DNA from: Saccharothrix syringae
GTDB lineage: Bacteria; Actinomycetota; Actinomycetes; Mycobacteriales; Pseudonocardiaceae
Length of the DNA stretch: 64,000 nt
Assembly (NCBI RefSeq): GCF_009498035.1
Contig: NZ_CP034550.1
Span: forward strand, 6,944,001-7,008,000
Direction of reading: 5' to 3'
Made by a program: the position numbers and the translations under genes. Position 1 is the stretch's first letter, and each line of letters begins with the position of its first letter. A model generated the notes under the pieces. It was not told where the DNA came from, made no database searches, and saw only the letters and a list, made by a program, of their open reading frames with translations. Below are positions 29,350 through 37,678 of the stretch, piece after piece.

Positions 29350-30252
29350 TCAGCCGAAGTTGCCGGTCGCCACGGCCTGCCAGTCGTTCGCGCAGCCGGG
29401 GCCGCACCTGGCGGACAGCCGCGGGTCACCCGTCACGTGACCGCTGCCGTCCAACAGCCACGTCGCGACCTCACCGGTGCCGGCGTTGTGCCACACCACG
29501 TCGTTCTTGAAGTCGTTGTTGAAGTCGTTGACACCGACGACGTCCCACTGGTTCGCGCAGTCCGGCCCGCACGTCCAGTCCAGGGTCAGCGCACCGGTCA
29601 CCTGCTGCCTGCCGTTGGCGAGCCACGCGGACACCTCGCCGGTGGTGGCGTTGTGCCACAGCAGGTCGTCCAGGCTGTCCTCGTTGAGGTCGCCCGCACC
29701 CACGACCTCCCACCGGTCCGCGCAGCCCGGTCCGCACGTCCAGGACAGCCGCGGGTCACCGGTCACGTGACCGCTGCCGTCCAGCAGCCACACGGCGACC
29801 TCGCCGGTGGCGGCGTTGTGCCACACCACGTCCGACTTGTCGTCGGCGTTGAAGTCGCCGATGGCGACGGCCCGCCACTGGCTCGCGCAGTCGGGACCGC
29901 ACGTCCAGTCCAGGGCCAACGCCCCCGTGACGGTGCCCCGGCCGTCCAGGAGCCAGGCGGACAGCTCGCCCGTCGTGGCGTTGTGCCACAGCACGTCGGA
30001 GGTGAAGTCGTTGTTGAAGTCACCGCCGCCGACCACGCGCCACTGGTCCGCGCAGCCCGGACCGCACGTCCAGGACAGCCGGTTCTCCCCGACCACCGCG
30101 CCGTGGCCGTCGGTGAGCCAGGCGCCCACCTCACCGGTCCTCCGGTTGTGCCACAGCAGGTCCGCGTTCCCCGCGGCGGCCTGGGCGGGCACGGTGCCGG
30201 ACGCGAGCGCCACCGCGACCGCCACGAGCACGGCGCCGATCTTCCTCCGCAT
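29350..30252 (-). CDS. Secreted FG-GAP/VCBS-like beta-propeller repeat protein
   Basis: 300 residues from ATG 30252 with GGAGGGGGAG upstream. A Sec signal peptide (MRRKIGAVLVAVAVALASGT, cleavage near AQA-AAG) is followed by about five ~53-residue repeats. Each contains DxxWHNxxTGEVxxWLxDG, then a CGPxC pair (WTCGPGCADQW, WTCGPDCASQW), then VVGxGDFNxDxxxD, the Asp-rich calcium-binding loop of FG-GAP blades. The regular CGPxC motif suggests one disulfide or metal site per blade. No catalytic domain; probably an extracellular binding protein. Divergent from the secreted esterase at 30415. Confidence 0.85.
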   Translation of the reverse strand: MRRKIGAVLVAVAVALASGTVPAQAAAGNADLLWHNRRTGEVGAWLTDGHGAVVGENRLSWTCGPGCADQWRVVGGGDFNNDFTSDVLWHNATTGELSAWLLDGRGTVTGALALDWTCGPDCASQWRAVAIGDFNADDKSDVVWHNAATGEVAVWLLDGSGHVTGDPRLSWTCGPGCADRWEVVGAGDLNEDSLDDLLWHNATTGEVSAWLANGRQQVTGALTLDWTCGPDCANQWDVVGVNDFNNDFKNDVVWHNAGTGEVATWLLDGSGHVTGDPRLSARCGPGCANDWQAVATGNFG

Positions 30253-30337
30253 TTTCTCCCCCTCCGGTGGATGTCGATCGCACGCCGGCCGCGGCCGGCG
30301 TGGACCCCACGGTCGTTCCACGCGCCCGTGCCGGTAA

Positions 30338-30353
30338 CCCCCAACATTGGGGG
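30338..30353. promoter_or_regulatory. Palindrome in the divergent propeller/esterase region
   Basis: CCCCCAACATTGGGGG, a 7-bp perfect inverted repeat with central CA, 62 bp before the esterase ATG and 86 bp before the propeller start. A plausible operator controlling both secreted proteins; its regulator is unknown (the nearby LuxR gene is a candidate). Confidence 0.45.
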
Positions 30354-30414
30354 GTGACGGGAGCACGTGGCGCCCGCGACGCTCGTCCCCGGCCGTGAAC
30401 GAGGAGGAACCGCG

Positions 30415-31245
30415 ATGCTCGCGTCGACCAACGCCCAGCGACTCACCGCCCGCCTGACCGCCACCTCGCTGTGCGCGGGGCTCCTGGTCGTCGGCGCCCC
30501 CTCCGCCTCGGGGGAAGCCTGCACGCTCACGCCGACGCCGGGCACCGTCAGCCGCGAGGTCGCGGGCCGGACCTACCACGTGAACGTGCCGCCGGGCCTG
30601 TCCGGTCCCCCGGTGCCACTGCTGCTCAGCCTGCACGGCGCGCTCCAGCCGTACGCCCTGCACGAGCGGGAGACGGGGTGGTCGACCGCCGCCGCCACCG
30701 GGCACTTCATCGTCGCCTACCCGTCCGCCGCGGCGGGGCTGGTGTGGGACGCCGACCAGCGGTCCGGTGACGTCGACTACCTGCGCGAGGTGGTCGAGGA
30801 CATCTCCGGGACGTGGTGCGTCAACCCGCGGCGGGTGCACGTGGAGGGGTTCTCCAGCGGCGCCAACATGTCGGCCAGGCTGGCGTGCGACGCCCCCGAC
30901 GTGTTCGCCTCGGTCGCCGCCTACGCGGGCGTGTCCCCCTCGTTCACCGGCAGCCCCTGCGAACCGGCGCGCCCGATCTCGGTGGGCCTGTTCCACAGCG
31001 ACGGGGACGTCATCAGCCTCCCCCCGCTGGCCGTGGCGCACCGCGACGAGTGGCTTCGGCGCAACGGCTGCCCGACGACCCCGGTGACCGAACCGGGCGT
31101 ACCGGTGGAAGCCTCCGCGTACGGCCCGTGCCGCGCGGGGACCGAGGTGGTGTGGCGCGTTTACCGGGGCACCCACTTCTGGCCGGCGGGCGACGACATC
31201 ACCGACCGCATGTGGGCTTTCTTCTCCCGGAATCCGCTGCCGTGA
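30415..31245 (+). CDS. Secreted alpha/beta-hydrolase, LpqC/PHB-depolymerase-like esterase
   Basis: 276 residues, GAGGAGGAA ribosome-binding site. A signal peptide (RLTARLTATSLCAGLLVVGA, cleavage near ASG) precedes a PHB depolymerase/feruloyl esterase-type fold: LLLSLHGALQPYALHER (oxyanion strand with HG), nucleophile elbow VHVEGFSSGANMSARLAC (Ser in GFSSG), and WRVYRGTHFWPAGDDIT with the catalytic His. Several Cys residues (EACTL, TWCVN, SPCEP, GPCRAG) suggest two disulfides, usual for exported enzymes. Only 2 bp separate it from the convergent LuxR gene. Likely cleaves ester side chains on plant polysaccharide or a polyester. Confidence 0.88.
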   Translation: MLASTNAQRLTARLTATSLCAGLLVVGAPSASGEACTLTPTPGTVSREVAGRTYHVNVPPGLSGPPVPLLLSLHGALQPYALHERETGWSTAAATGHFIVAYPSAAAGLVWDADQRSGDVDYLREVVEDISGTWCVNPRRVHVEGFSSGANMSARLACDAPDVFASVAAYAGVSPSFTGSPCEPARPISVGLFHSDGDVISLPPLAVAHRDEWLRRNGCPTTPVTEPGVPVEASAYGPCRAGTEVVWRVYRGTHFWPAGDDITDRMWAFFSRNPLP

Positions 31246-31247
31246 AT

Positions 31248-32282
31248 TCAGCCGGAGAGCACGGCGGTGATCTCGTCGCGACCGGCGATGCCGGTTTTCC
31301 GGTAGATGGCCTTGAGGTAGTCGTTCACGGTGTGCACCGACAACGCGAGCCGCCGGGCGATCTGCTTCGCCGGTATGCCCTCGCGCAATTCGTCGATGAC
31401 GGCGCGTTCCCGCCCGGTGACGTCGTACCAGGCGGAGAGCGCGGGCAGCAGCTCCGCACCGGCCGCGCGGATGACGACGGCCACGTCACCCGTGCCGTCC
31501 GCGTCGAGGGGTTGGCCCTGGACGCCGACCCAGCGACCGGCGTACGCCGAGGGCAGGCAGGTCACCGGCCGGGGTGTCGTCGGGTCGCGCACGAACCTCC
31601 GGCCGGCCAGCGCGACTTCACTCGAAAGAGCGACAGCCGCCCACTCCGGCTCGGTCAACGCCCCCGGCAGCCGGATGGCGCGCAACCACGCGTGCCCCTC
31701 GGGCGTGATCCCGCGCACGGCGTGGTCGGCACCCACCACGATGACGCCGGGAGGCAGGTCCCCGTCCGGCGAGTGCAGCGGGGTCGCCCTGACGTAGCTC
31801 CGCGACACGGCCACCAGCGGTTGGGCGAGTCGTGCGACGCGGTCGACGTCGCCCTGCCCGAACGGTGCGGCGCCCTGCTCGCGGAGGAGCACGAGCGTTC
31901 CCCACGTGCCGTGGGCGGCTCGCAGGAGCAGGCGCAGCTCGCCGGCGTAGCCGTTGTCGAGGAGGACTTTGTGCGCCAGGCGGTCGTGCGCGTCCACGAC
32001 CTGCACCGGGATGCCTCGGCGTGCCTGTTCGACGGGGTGGGTGAGGTCTTGGCCGGAGTAGTAGTTGATCGTCTGCGCGCGGCCGACCTCGGCGGTGAGC
32101 CGGTGCCAGAAGCCGAATGACGGCATGTCGGTGTTGGGGTTCCGCCAGCAGACGTGGAGGGAGTCGTGGGCGACCACGCCGGAGATGGCGCGGGAGATCG
32201 CCTCGCCCATCTCGTCGGAGGTCGGGTTGTGGGCGGCTATTGAACAGAGTTCACGTTTTAGGCGGTCCAGGTCCGGGGTCAT
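31248..32282 (-). CDS. LuxR-family transcriptional regulator
   Basis: 344 residues. The C-terminal ~60 residues form a LuxR HTH: VTGRERAVIDELREGIPAKQ, IARRLALSVHTVNDYLKAIY and RKTGIAGRDEITAVL. The N-terminal ~270 residues resemble a GAF-type sensor (MTPDLDRLKRELCSIAAHNP, SLHVCWRNPNTDMPSFGFWH, GTWGTLVLLREQGAAPFGQG), followed by a PAS-like section (VIVVGADHAVRGITPEGHAW). No receiver domain or phospho-Asp, so ligand rather than kinase control is expected. Divergent from gltX across 370 bp and convergent with the esterase. Targets unknown. Confidence 0.88.
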   Translation of the reverse strand: MTPDLDRLKRELCSIAAHNPTSDEMGEAISRAISGVVAHDSLHVCWRNPNTDMPSFGFWHRLTAEVGRAQTINYYSGQDLTHPVEQARRGIPVQVVDAHDRLAHKVLLDNGYAGELRLLLRAAHGTWGTLVLLREQGAAPFGQGDVDRVARLAQPLVAVSRSYVRATPLHSPDGDLPPGVIVVGADHAVRGITPEGHAWLRAIRLPGALTEPEWAAVALSSEVALAGRRFVRDPTTPRPVTCLPSAYAGRWVGVQGQPLDADGTGDVAVVIRAAGAELLPALSAWYDVTGRERAVIDELREGIPAKQIARRLALSVHTVNDYLKAIYRKTGIAGRDEITAVLSG

Positions 32283-32652
32283 GGGGTCGAGTGTCCTGGC
32301 GCGTTGTTTCCGGTGGAAGCGAATATCCGTCGGCGGAATCCGATCGGGTCTCGTCGACAAGATCTTTCCGCACGATCGGGCCACCGGAGTAAGACACTGA
32401 TATAATGGCCGAGTCGAGACTGCCGGGCACGGGCAGGCGGTCGTCTTTCTTGCAATTCCGACCGACGCCCGCCCATCACGGCCTCGGTGCCCGCCGGGGA
32501 GTCGGTCGTGTTCCCGGCCGCCCGGCCCCACCACCGGGGCGGCCCGCCCGGTCCCCTGTGGACGGTCGCCTCCACCCTCCCTCGGCCCGGCCGGCCGGGT
32601 ACCCACTGGTAGGCTGCCGGTCGCCTTTCCACTCCTCGGAGGTCCCAGCCCG
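32283..32652. promoter_or_regulatory. 370-bp divergent region between luxR-type gene and gltX
   Basis: Contains a consensus TATAAT at 32401-32406 facing gltX, conspicuous in such GC-rich DNA, though without a good -35 at 17 bp. TAGGCT near 32607 is another -10 candidate. CGGAGG at 32636-32641 is the gltX ribosome-binding site. I looked for a T-box or other tRNA-sensing leader and did not recognise one. Confidence 0.4.
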
Positions 32653-34293
32653 ATGCTCGACCGCGCCCTCGTCGATTCGCTGTTCCCGGCAGACCTGCCC
32701 GAGGTCGACCACTGGGAGCGGCGCTACCCGCCCCGGCCGGTGCCGGAGGGTGCGTGGGTCACCCGGCTGGGTCCGTCACCGACCGGTTTCGTGCACATCG
32801 GCGGCATCTACGTGGCGATGCTGGACAAGGACCTGGCGCACCGCACCGGCGGCCGGTTCCTGGTCCGCATCGAGGACACCGACCAGGCCCGCGAGGTCGA
32901 GGGCGCGCTGGCGCAGTTCGCCCGTGCCTTCGAGTACTTCGGCACCCAGCCCGACGAGGACGACGGCAACGGCGACTACGGCCCCTACCGCCAGTCCCAG
33001 CGGTCGGAGATCTACCTCTCCCACGCCCGCGAGCTGCTGCGCCGCGGCCTGGCCTACCTGTGCTTCGCCACCGAGGAGGAGCTGGCCGAGAACCGCAGGC
33101 TCCAGATGGAGCGCAAGGTGCCCACCGGCTACTACGGCGGCTGGGCGCTGTGGCGCGACCGCGACGAGGCGGACGTGCGCGCCGAGCTGGAGGCCGGGCG
33201 GCCCTACGTCGTGCGGTTCCGCTCGCCGGGCGAGATCGGCGCGCGCGTGGAGTTCGACGACGCCATCCGCGGCCGCCTGTCGGCCGAGGACAACTACAAC
33301 GACGTGGTGATCATCAAGTCCTCGGCCAACGAGGTGCGGCTGCCCACCTACCACTTCGCGCACGCCGTCGACGACCACCTGATGCGGGTCAACCTGGTGA
33401 TCCGCGGCGAGGAGTGGCTGCCCTCGGTGCCCATGCACCGGCAGCTGTTCACCGCCCTGGGCTTCGAGATCCCGACCTACGCGCACATCGCGCTGCTGCA
33501 GAAGCAGATCCCCGGCGGCAAGCGCAAGCTGTCCAAGCGCAAGGACCCCGAGGCCGGCGTCGACCACTACATCGCCGCGGGCTACCCGGCCGAGGCGGTG
33601 CTGTACTACCTGCGCGGGCTGGCCAACGGCAGGCTCGCCGAGCAGCCGCTGCCCGAGGCGCTGGCCGCGCCGCTCAACCTGGCCGAGTGCGGCGGCGCCG
33701 GGCCGCTGGTGGACCTGGTGAAGCTGGAGGACATCAGCGCCGACTACATCGCCACGCTCAGCGGTGAGCAGATCCTCCCCCGGCTGGCGACCTGGGCGGC
33801 CGAGTTCGACCCCGAGCTGGCCGACGTGCTCGGCGCCGACCGCGACCTGGCGCTGGCCGCGCTGGCGGTGGAGCGCGAGGGCGTGGACAACCCCCGCAAG
33901 GACCTGCGCAAGTGGTCGGACTTCCGCGGCGCGTACGGCTTCTTCTTCCCGCGGCTGTTCGAGCCGGTCCGCGCCGGGGACGAGCGCCTGGGCGCCCTGC
34001 CCGAGCAGCTGGTGCGCGACTTCGCCGCCGCGTTCGTCGCGGACTACCGCGACAGCGACGACTCGCAGGAGTGGTTCGGCCAGATCAGGGACCTGGCCGC
34101 GCGGTTCGGGTTCGCGCCGAACGCCAAGGAGTACAAGAAGAACCCCGAGGGCTACCCCGGGTCGATCCGCGAGGCGTCCCAGCTGATCCGGGTCGCGCTG
34201 ACGGGGTCGACCCGCAGCCCGGACCTGTTCAGCATGGCGCGGACGCTGGGCCGCGACGAGATCCTGCGGCGGGTGGGCGCCCTGGCGGGCTGA
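32653..34293 (+). CDS. Glutamyl-tRNA synthetase-like enzyme, atypical second-copy type
   Basis: 546 residues. A class I synthetase: RLGPSPTGFVHIGGIYVAML carries the HIGH-type motif, followed by GGRFLVRIEDTDQAREVEGA, VIRGEEWLPSVPMHRQLF and the KMSKS-type GKRKLSKRKDPEAG. It charges Glu onto tRNA(Glu), and onto tRNA(Gln) where amidation is used. Several blocks differ from the ~490-residue housekeeping actinobacterial enzyme: the long insert with QMERKVPTGYYGGWALW, and NPRKDLRKWSDFRGAYGFFF near the C-terminus, which recalls the ~550-residue clostridial-type GluRS. I infer a laterally acquired extra copy. It stands alone, with its own promoter region and a hairpin-repeat array behind it. Confidence 0.85.
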   Translation: MLDRALVDSLFPADLPEVDHWERRYPPRPVPEGAWVTRLGPSPTGFVHIGGIYVAMLDKDLAHRTGGRFLVRIEDTDQAREVEGALAQFARAFEYFGTQPDEDDGNGDYGPYRQSQRSEIYLSHARELLRRGLAYLCFATEEELAENRRLQMERKVPTGYYGGWALWRDRDEADVRAELEAGRPYVVRFRSPGEIGARVEFDDAIRGRLSAEDNYNDVVIIKSSANEVRLPTYHFAHAVDDHLMRVNLVIRGEEWLPSVPMHRQLFTALGFEIPTYAHIALLQKQIPGGKRKLSKRKDPEAGVDHYIAAGYPAEAVLYYLRGLANGRLAEQPLPEALAAPLNLAECGGAGPLVDLVKLEDISADYIATLSGEQILPRLATWAAEFDPELADVLGADRDLALAALAVEREGVDNPRKDLRKWSDFRGAYGFFFPRLFEPVRAGDERLGALPEQLVRDFAAAFVADYRDSDDSQEWFGQIRDLAARFGFAPNAKEYKKNPEGYPGSIREASQLIRVALTGSTRSPDLFSMARTLGRDEILRRVGALAG

Positions 34294-34316
34294 TCCTTCC
34301 CGGCTTCCCGGGCTCC

Positions 34317-34442
34317 GGGCTTTGCCCCCCGGGCTTTGCCCCCCGGGCTTTGCCCCCCGGGCTTTGCCCCCCGGGCTTTGCCCCCCGGGCTTTGCCCCCC
34401 GGGCTTTGCCCCCCGGGCTTTGCCCCCCGGGCTTTGCCCCCC
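34317..34442 (+). repeat. Nine perfect tandem 14-bp repeats, each a mini-hairpin
   Basis: The unit GGGCTTTGCCCCCC is repeated exactly nine times (126 bp), with a partial tenth GGGC at 34443. Each unit contains the self-complementary GGGC-TTT-GCCC, and the junction CCCGGG allows pairing between units. It lies between the convergent stops of gltX and the GH3 gene, so it is read in both directions. Copy number is likely variable. Confidence 0.95.
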
Positions 34443-34447
34443 GGGCA

Positions 34448-34470
34448 GGGCCTGCCGAACCGGCAGGCCC
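34448..34470. terminator. Terminator hairpin between gltX and GH3 gene
   Basis: A 10-bp perfect stem, GGGCCTGCCG / CGGCAGGCCC, with loop AAC, directly after the 14-bp repeat array and 8 bp before the GH3 stop codon. Confidence 0.7.
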
Positions 34471-34477
34471 GCCCGGT

Positions 34478-36727
34478 TCAGGCGGGGCTCTTCACGGTGA
34501 ACCCGACCCGCAGCAGCGCCGAGTCCCGCGACGACGGCCCGACCAGCAGCGTGAACTCACCCGGCTCGACCACCCGACGGCCGCGCGCGTCGACGATGGT
34601 GCAGTCGGCGACGGGGATGTCCAGGTGCGCGGTGACGGTCTCCCCCGGCCCCAGCTCGACCTGCCGGAACGCCTTCAGCTCCTTGTCCGCCCAACTGGCC
34701 GAGGTAACCGTGTCGCTGACGTACGCCTGCACCGTCTCCCGAGCCGGCCGCGTGCCGGTGTTGCGCAGCGTGACGGCGGCCCGCACGTGATCCTCCGGCG
34801 CGAGCACGTCGACCTCCAGGCGCAGGTCGGCGTACTCGACCCGGGTGTAGGACAGCCCCTCCCCGAAGGCGAACGCCGGGTCCTGGGTCAGGTCGGCGTA
34901 CCGGGTGCCGTGCTGGCCGCGCACCTGGTTGTAGTACGTGGGCTGCTGCCCGACGTGGCGGGCGAAGGAGATCGGCAGCCTGCCGCTGGGCTCGACCAGG
35001 CCGAGCAGCACCTCGGCGACGGCCTGCCCGCCCCGCATGCCGGGGTTGGCCACCCACAGCAGCGCGGCGTCGCGGGTCGACTCGGGCAGCACCAGCGGCT
35101 TGGAGGCGAGCAGGACCACGACCAGCGGCGTCCCGGTGGCGGCCAGGGCGTCGAGCAGGGCGATCTGGCCGCCGACCAGGTCGAGGGTGGCGGTGGAGCA
35201 CCCCTCGCCCACCAACTCGACGCGGTCGCCCACGACGGCGACGACGCAGTCGGCGTCCCGGGCGGCGGCGACCGCCTCGGCGATCAGCGCCTCGTCCGGC
35301 GGGCTGGGCACGACCACCTGCGGGCGCGGCTGGCCGTCGGGGAAGGTGTCGCCCTCGGGGTCCGGCGCCAGGGTGAGGATGTCGGCGCCCCGGGCGTGCA
35401 CGACCTCCCAGCCGGGCGGCACGTGGGCGCGCAGGCCGTCGAGCACCGTGGTGATCATCTCGCGGGGCTGGCCGTCGGGCAGCCAGTCGGCCTGCCCGGA
35501 CGAACCCGCCCAGTCGCCCAACTGGGTCTGGGCGTCGTCGGCCAGCGGTCCGACGACCGCGATCCGGCGGGCCCGCCCCCCGGTCAGCGGGAGGGTGCCG
35601 TCGTTGCGCAGCAGCACCAGGGAGCGCCGGGCCACCTCCAGGTTGAGCGCGGCGTGGTCGGGGTGGTTGATCACGGCGCGCTGCCGGTCGGCGTCGGGGT
35701 GGCGGGGGTCCTCGAACAGGCCCAGCTCGAACTTCAACGACAGGATCCGGGCCACGGCGCGGTCCAGCTCGGCCTCGGCGAGCAGGCCCGACTCGACGGC
35801 CTCCAGGGCGCCCTCGAAGAACCCGGGCGTGGTCATGATCATGTCGTTGCCCGCCCGGACGGCCGCCGCGGCGGCGTGGGCGTAGTCGGGCTGCACGCGC
35901 TGCTCCCAGACCATGCGGCCGACGTTGTCCCAGTCGGTGACCAGCGTGCCGGTGTAGCCCCACTCGCCGCGCAGCACCTCGTCGAGCAGCCAGGAGTTGA
36001 CCGTGATCGGCACGCCGTCGGTGGTCTGGTAGCCGAGCATGAACGTCCGGCAGCCCTCGCGGGCGACCCGCTCGAACGGCGGCAGGAACCACGAGCGCAG
36101 CTTGCGCCGGGACAGGTCGGCCTCGCTGGCGTCCCGGCCGCCCTGGGTCTCGGAGTAGCCGGCGAAGTGCTTGGCCGTGGCCAGGACGGCGGTGGGGTCG
36201 GCCAGCCCGTCGCCCTGGTAGCCGCGGACCATCGCGGAGGCCAGCTCGCCGATCAGCACCGGGTCCTCGCCGAAGGTCTCGTCCACCCGGCCCCAGCGCA
36301 GGTCGCGCGCGATGCACAGCACCGGGGAGAACGTCCAGTGCACGCCGGTGGCGGCGACCTCGACGGCGGTGGCCCGCGCGACGCGCTCGACCAGGTCGGC
36401 GTCCCAGGTGGCGGCCATGCCCAGCTGGGTGGGGAAGATCGTCGCGCCCTCGTGGAAGGAGTGGCCGTGGATGCAGTCCTCGGCGACCAGCAGCGGGATG
36501 CGCAGGCGCGTGCGGGCGGTCAGCGCGTGGGCGCGCAGCACCCGTTCCGGGGAGGTGTGCAGGATCGAGCCGGCGTGCTTGCGCAGCACGTGGTCGTCCA
36601 GGTCCTCCCGCGCGTCCAACTGCATCATCTGCCCGACCTTCTCCGGCAGGGTCATGCGGCCCAGCAGGTCGGCCACCCGGTCCGGGATCGGCCGGGCGGG
36701 GTCGCGGAAGGGCGGGGTGTCGTCCAC
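34478..36727 (-). CDS. Glycoside hydrolase family 3 beta-glucosidase
   Basis: 749 residues from GTG 36727 (GGAGA 5 bp upstream); no signal peptide, so probably cytosolic. The GH3 N-terminal barrel has RVADLLGRMTLPEKVGQMMQ, CIARDLRWGRVDETFGEDP, LATAKHFAGYSETQGGRD and the nucleophile region GYTGTLVTDWDNVGRMVWEQ (Asp). The (alpha/beta)6 domain carries RRSLVLLRNDGTLPL. A C-terminal fibronectin III-like domain ends in GEFTLLVGPSSRDSALLRVG. The family hydrolyses beta-glucosides such as cellobiose. Two CebR-like operators lie 74-107 bp upstream, indicating cellobiose-type induction. No ABC transporter is adjacent. Confidence 0.93.
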   Translation of the reverse strand: MDDTPPFRDPARPIPDRVADLLGRMTLPEKVGQMMQLDAREDLDDHVLRKHAGSILHTSPERVLRAHALTARTRLRIPLLVAEDCIHGHSFHEGATIFPTQLGMAATWDADLVERVARATAVEVAATGVHWTFSPVLCIARDLRWGRVDETFGEDPVLIGELASAMVRGYQGDGLADPTAVLATAKHFAGYSETQGGRDASEADLSRRKLRSWFLPPFERVAREGCRTFMLGYQTTDGVPITVNSWLLDEVLRGEWGYTGTLVTDWDNVGRMVWEQRVQPDYAHAAAAAVRAGNDMIMTTPGFFEGALEAVESGLLAEAELDRAVARILSLKFELGLFEDPRHPDADRQRAVINHPDHAALNLEVARRSLVLLRNDGTLPLTGGRARRIAVVGPLADDAQTQLGDWAGSSGQADWLPDGQPREMITTVLDGLRAHVPPGWEVVHARGADILTLAPDPEGDTFPDGQPRPQVVVPSPPDEALIAEAVAAARDADCVVAVVGDRVELVGEGCSTATLDLVGGQIALLDALAATGTPLVVVLLASKPLVLPESTRDAALLWVANPGMRGGQAVAEVLLGLVEPSGRLPISFARHVGQQPTYYNQVRGQHGTRYADLTQDPAFAFGEGLSYTRVEYADLRLEVDVLAPEDHVRAAVTLRNTGTRPARETVQAYVSDTVTSASWADKELKAFRQVELGPGETVTAHLDIPVADCTIVDARGRRVVEPGEFTLLVGPSSRDSALLRVGFTVKSPA

Positions 36728-36800
36728 GTGGTTCTCCGTAGTTCGCTGACGGCCGGCGGGGTGCCTCGGCGACCGGGTGGCCACCAGCGCCCTGGTGCCC

Positions 36801-36814
36801 TGGAAGCGCTCCCA
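36801..36814. promoter_or_regulatory. CebR-like operator 1
   Basis: TGGAAGCGCTCCCA differs by one base from TGGGAGCGCTCCCA, the 14-bp site known for the LacI-family cello-oligosaccharide repressor CebR in Streptomyces. It is located 74 bp upstream of the GH3 start. Confidence 0.75.
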
Positions 36815-36820
36815 AGGTCG

Positions 36821-36834
36821 TGAGAGCGCTCTCA
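36821..36834. promoter_or_regulatory. CebR-like operator 2
   Basis: TGAGAGCGCTCTCA, a perfect 14-bp palindrome sharing the GAGCGCTC core, exactly 20 bp (two helical turns) from operator 1 centre to centre, which suits cooperative binding on one DNA face. No LacI-family gene is in the window. Confidence 0.75.
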
Positions 36835-36928
36835 CACAGCAGGCGGGAGCGGTTCGGTCGTACCTCGGGGGATTCGCCGGTGAGTCGCGGCCCGCAGTGG
36901 GCCGCTACCCCGAGCCTACCTCGGGTAC

Positions 36929-36940
36929 GTACGGTCGTAC
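36929..36940. promoter_or_regulatory. TetR-type operator copy 1
   Basis: GTACGGTCGTAC (GTACG-GT-CGTAC) lies between the tetR-type stop and the GH3 promoter, about 95 bp upstream of the CebR-like sites. It is the exact reverse complement of the site in front of the regulator gene. Confidence 0.65.
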
Positions 36941-37017
36941 ATAGCCGTGGGGGCGTCCGCGCAGATCCGGAACCCGGCCCACCCGGCACGGTTCCCGGTC
37001 CCGGCCACGGGGTCCGG

Positions 37018-37650
37018 TCACGGGGTCCGGTCACGGCCGCGCCCCGCCGCGTGAACCGCCTGTCCGACACGGGCGCCGGGAGCCGTGATGCGCTCGACGG
37101 CGGCGACCACCGCGGCGGGGTCGGGCGGCGCGGTGCCGAGGGCGCGGTGCAGCACCAGCCCCTCGATCAACGCGTCGAGCATCCGGGCGGTCAAGGGGTC
37201 GAAGTGGCGCTCCAGCGCCCGCCTGCTCGCCGCCGCCCAGGCGTCGGTGATGTCGCGGAACGCCGGGTCCCGCGCGGCCAGGGCGCAGAGCTCGTAGCTG
37301 ATCACCAGGTCGCGCCGGTCGCCCGCGACGTCGGCGGTGATGATGTCGACCACCGCGCCCTTGGCGCCCTCGAAGTCCCGGGCAACGCCCATCCGCCGCT
37401 CGAAGAGCCCGGCGACGCCGCGGGCGTGCCGCCCGAACGCCTCGCGCAGCAGCTCGTCCATCCCGGCGAAGTGGTAGGTCATCGAGCCCAGCGGCACCCC
37501 CGCCGCCGCGGCGATCCGGCGGTGCGAGGCGCCCGCGACACCGACCTGCGCGATCACGTCCAGGCAGGCGTCGATGATCCGGTCGCGCCGGCCCGGGTCG
37601 TTGCGGCGAACCCGACCGGCGACGGCGCCCCCGGCACCGGAGGTGTCCAT
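37018..37650 (-). CDS. TetR-family transcriptional regulator
   Basis: 210 residues from ATG 37650. N-terminal HTH: RRDRIIDACLDVIAQVGVAG, SHRRIAAAAGVPLGSMTYHF and AGMDELLREAFGRHARGVAG. The C-terminal ligand domain resembles the YhgD/BetI-like branch (SYELCALAARDPAFRDITDA, MLDALIEGLVLHRALG). An operator-like palindrome 29 bp before the ATG indicates autorepression, and a second copy lies between this gene and the GH3 promoter, so the GH3 gene is the likely second target. The ligand is unknown. Confidence 0.9.
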   Translation of the reverse strand: MDTSGAGGAVAGRVRRNDPGRRDRIIDACLDVIAQVGVAGASHRRIAAAAGVPLGSMTYHFAGMDELLREAFGRHARGVAGLFERRMGVARDFEGAKGAVVDIITADVAGDRRDLVISYELCALAARDPAFRDITDAWAAASRRALERHFDPLTARMLDALIEGLVLHRALGTAPPDPAAVVAAVERITAPGARVGQAVHAAGRGRDRTP

Positions 37651-37678
37651 GAAGACCTCGCATCCCGCGCGCGAACGC

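Noticed and set aside
32283..32652. T-box riboswitch in front of gltX
   Set aside because: No T-box 14-mer (UGGNACCGCG-like) or specifier loop was recognised, although the leader is long.
34317..34442. CRISPR or rep-origin iterons
   Set aside because: The 14-bp units abut with no spacers, and no replication gene is nearby; a hairpin array or variable tandem repeat fits better.
34322..36823. An 833-codon plus-strand frame starting in the 14-bp repeat (PPGLCPPGFAPRA)
   Set aside because: It arises because 14-bp units repeat every 42 bp in frame and then runs antisense to the GH3 gene; no start signal or domain.
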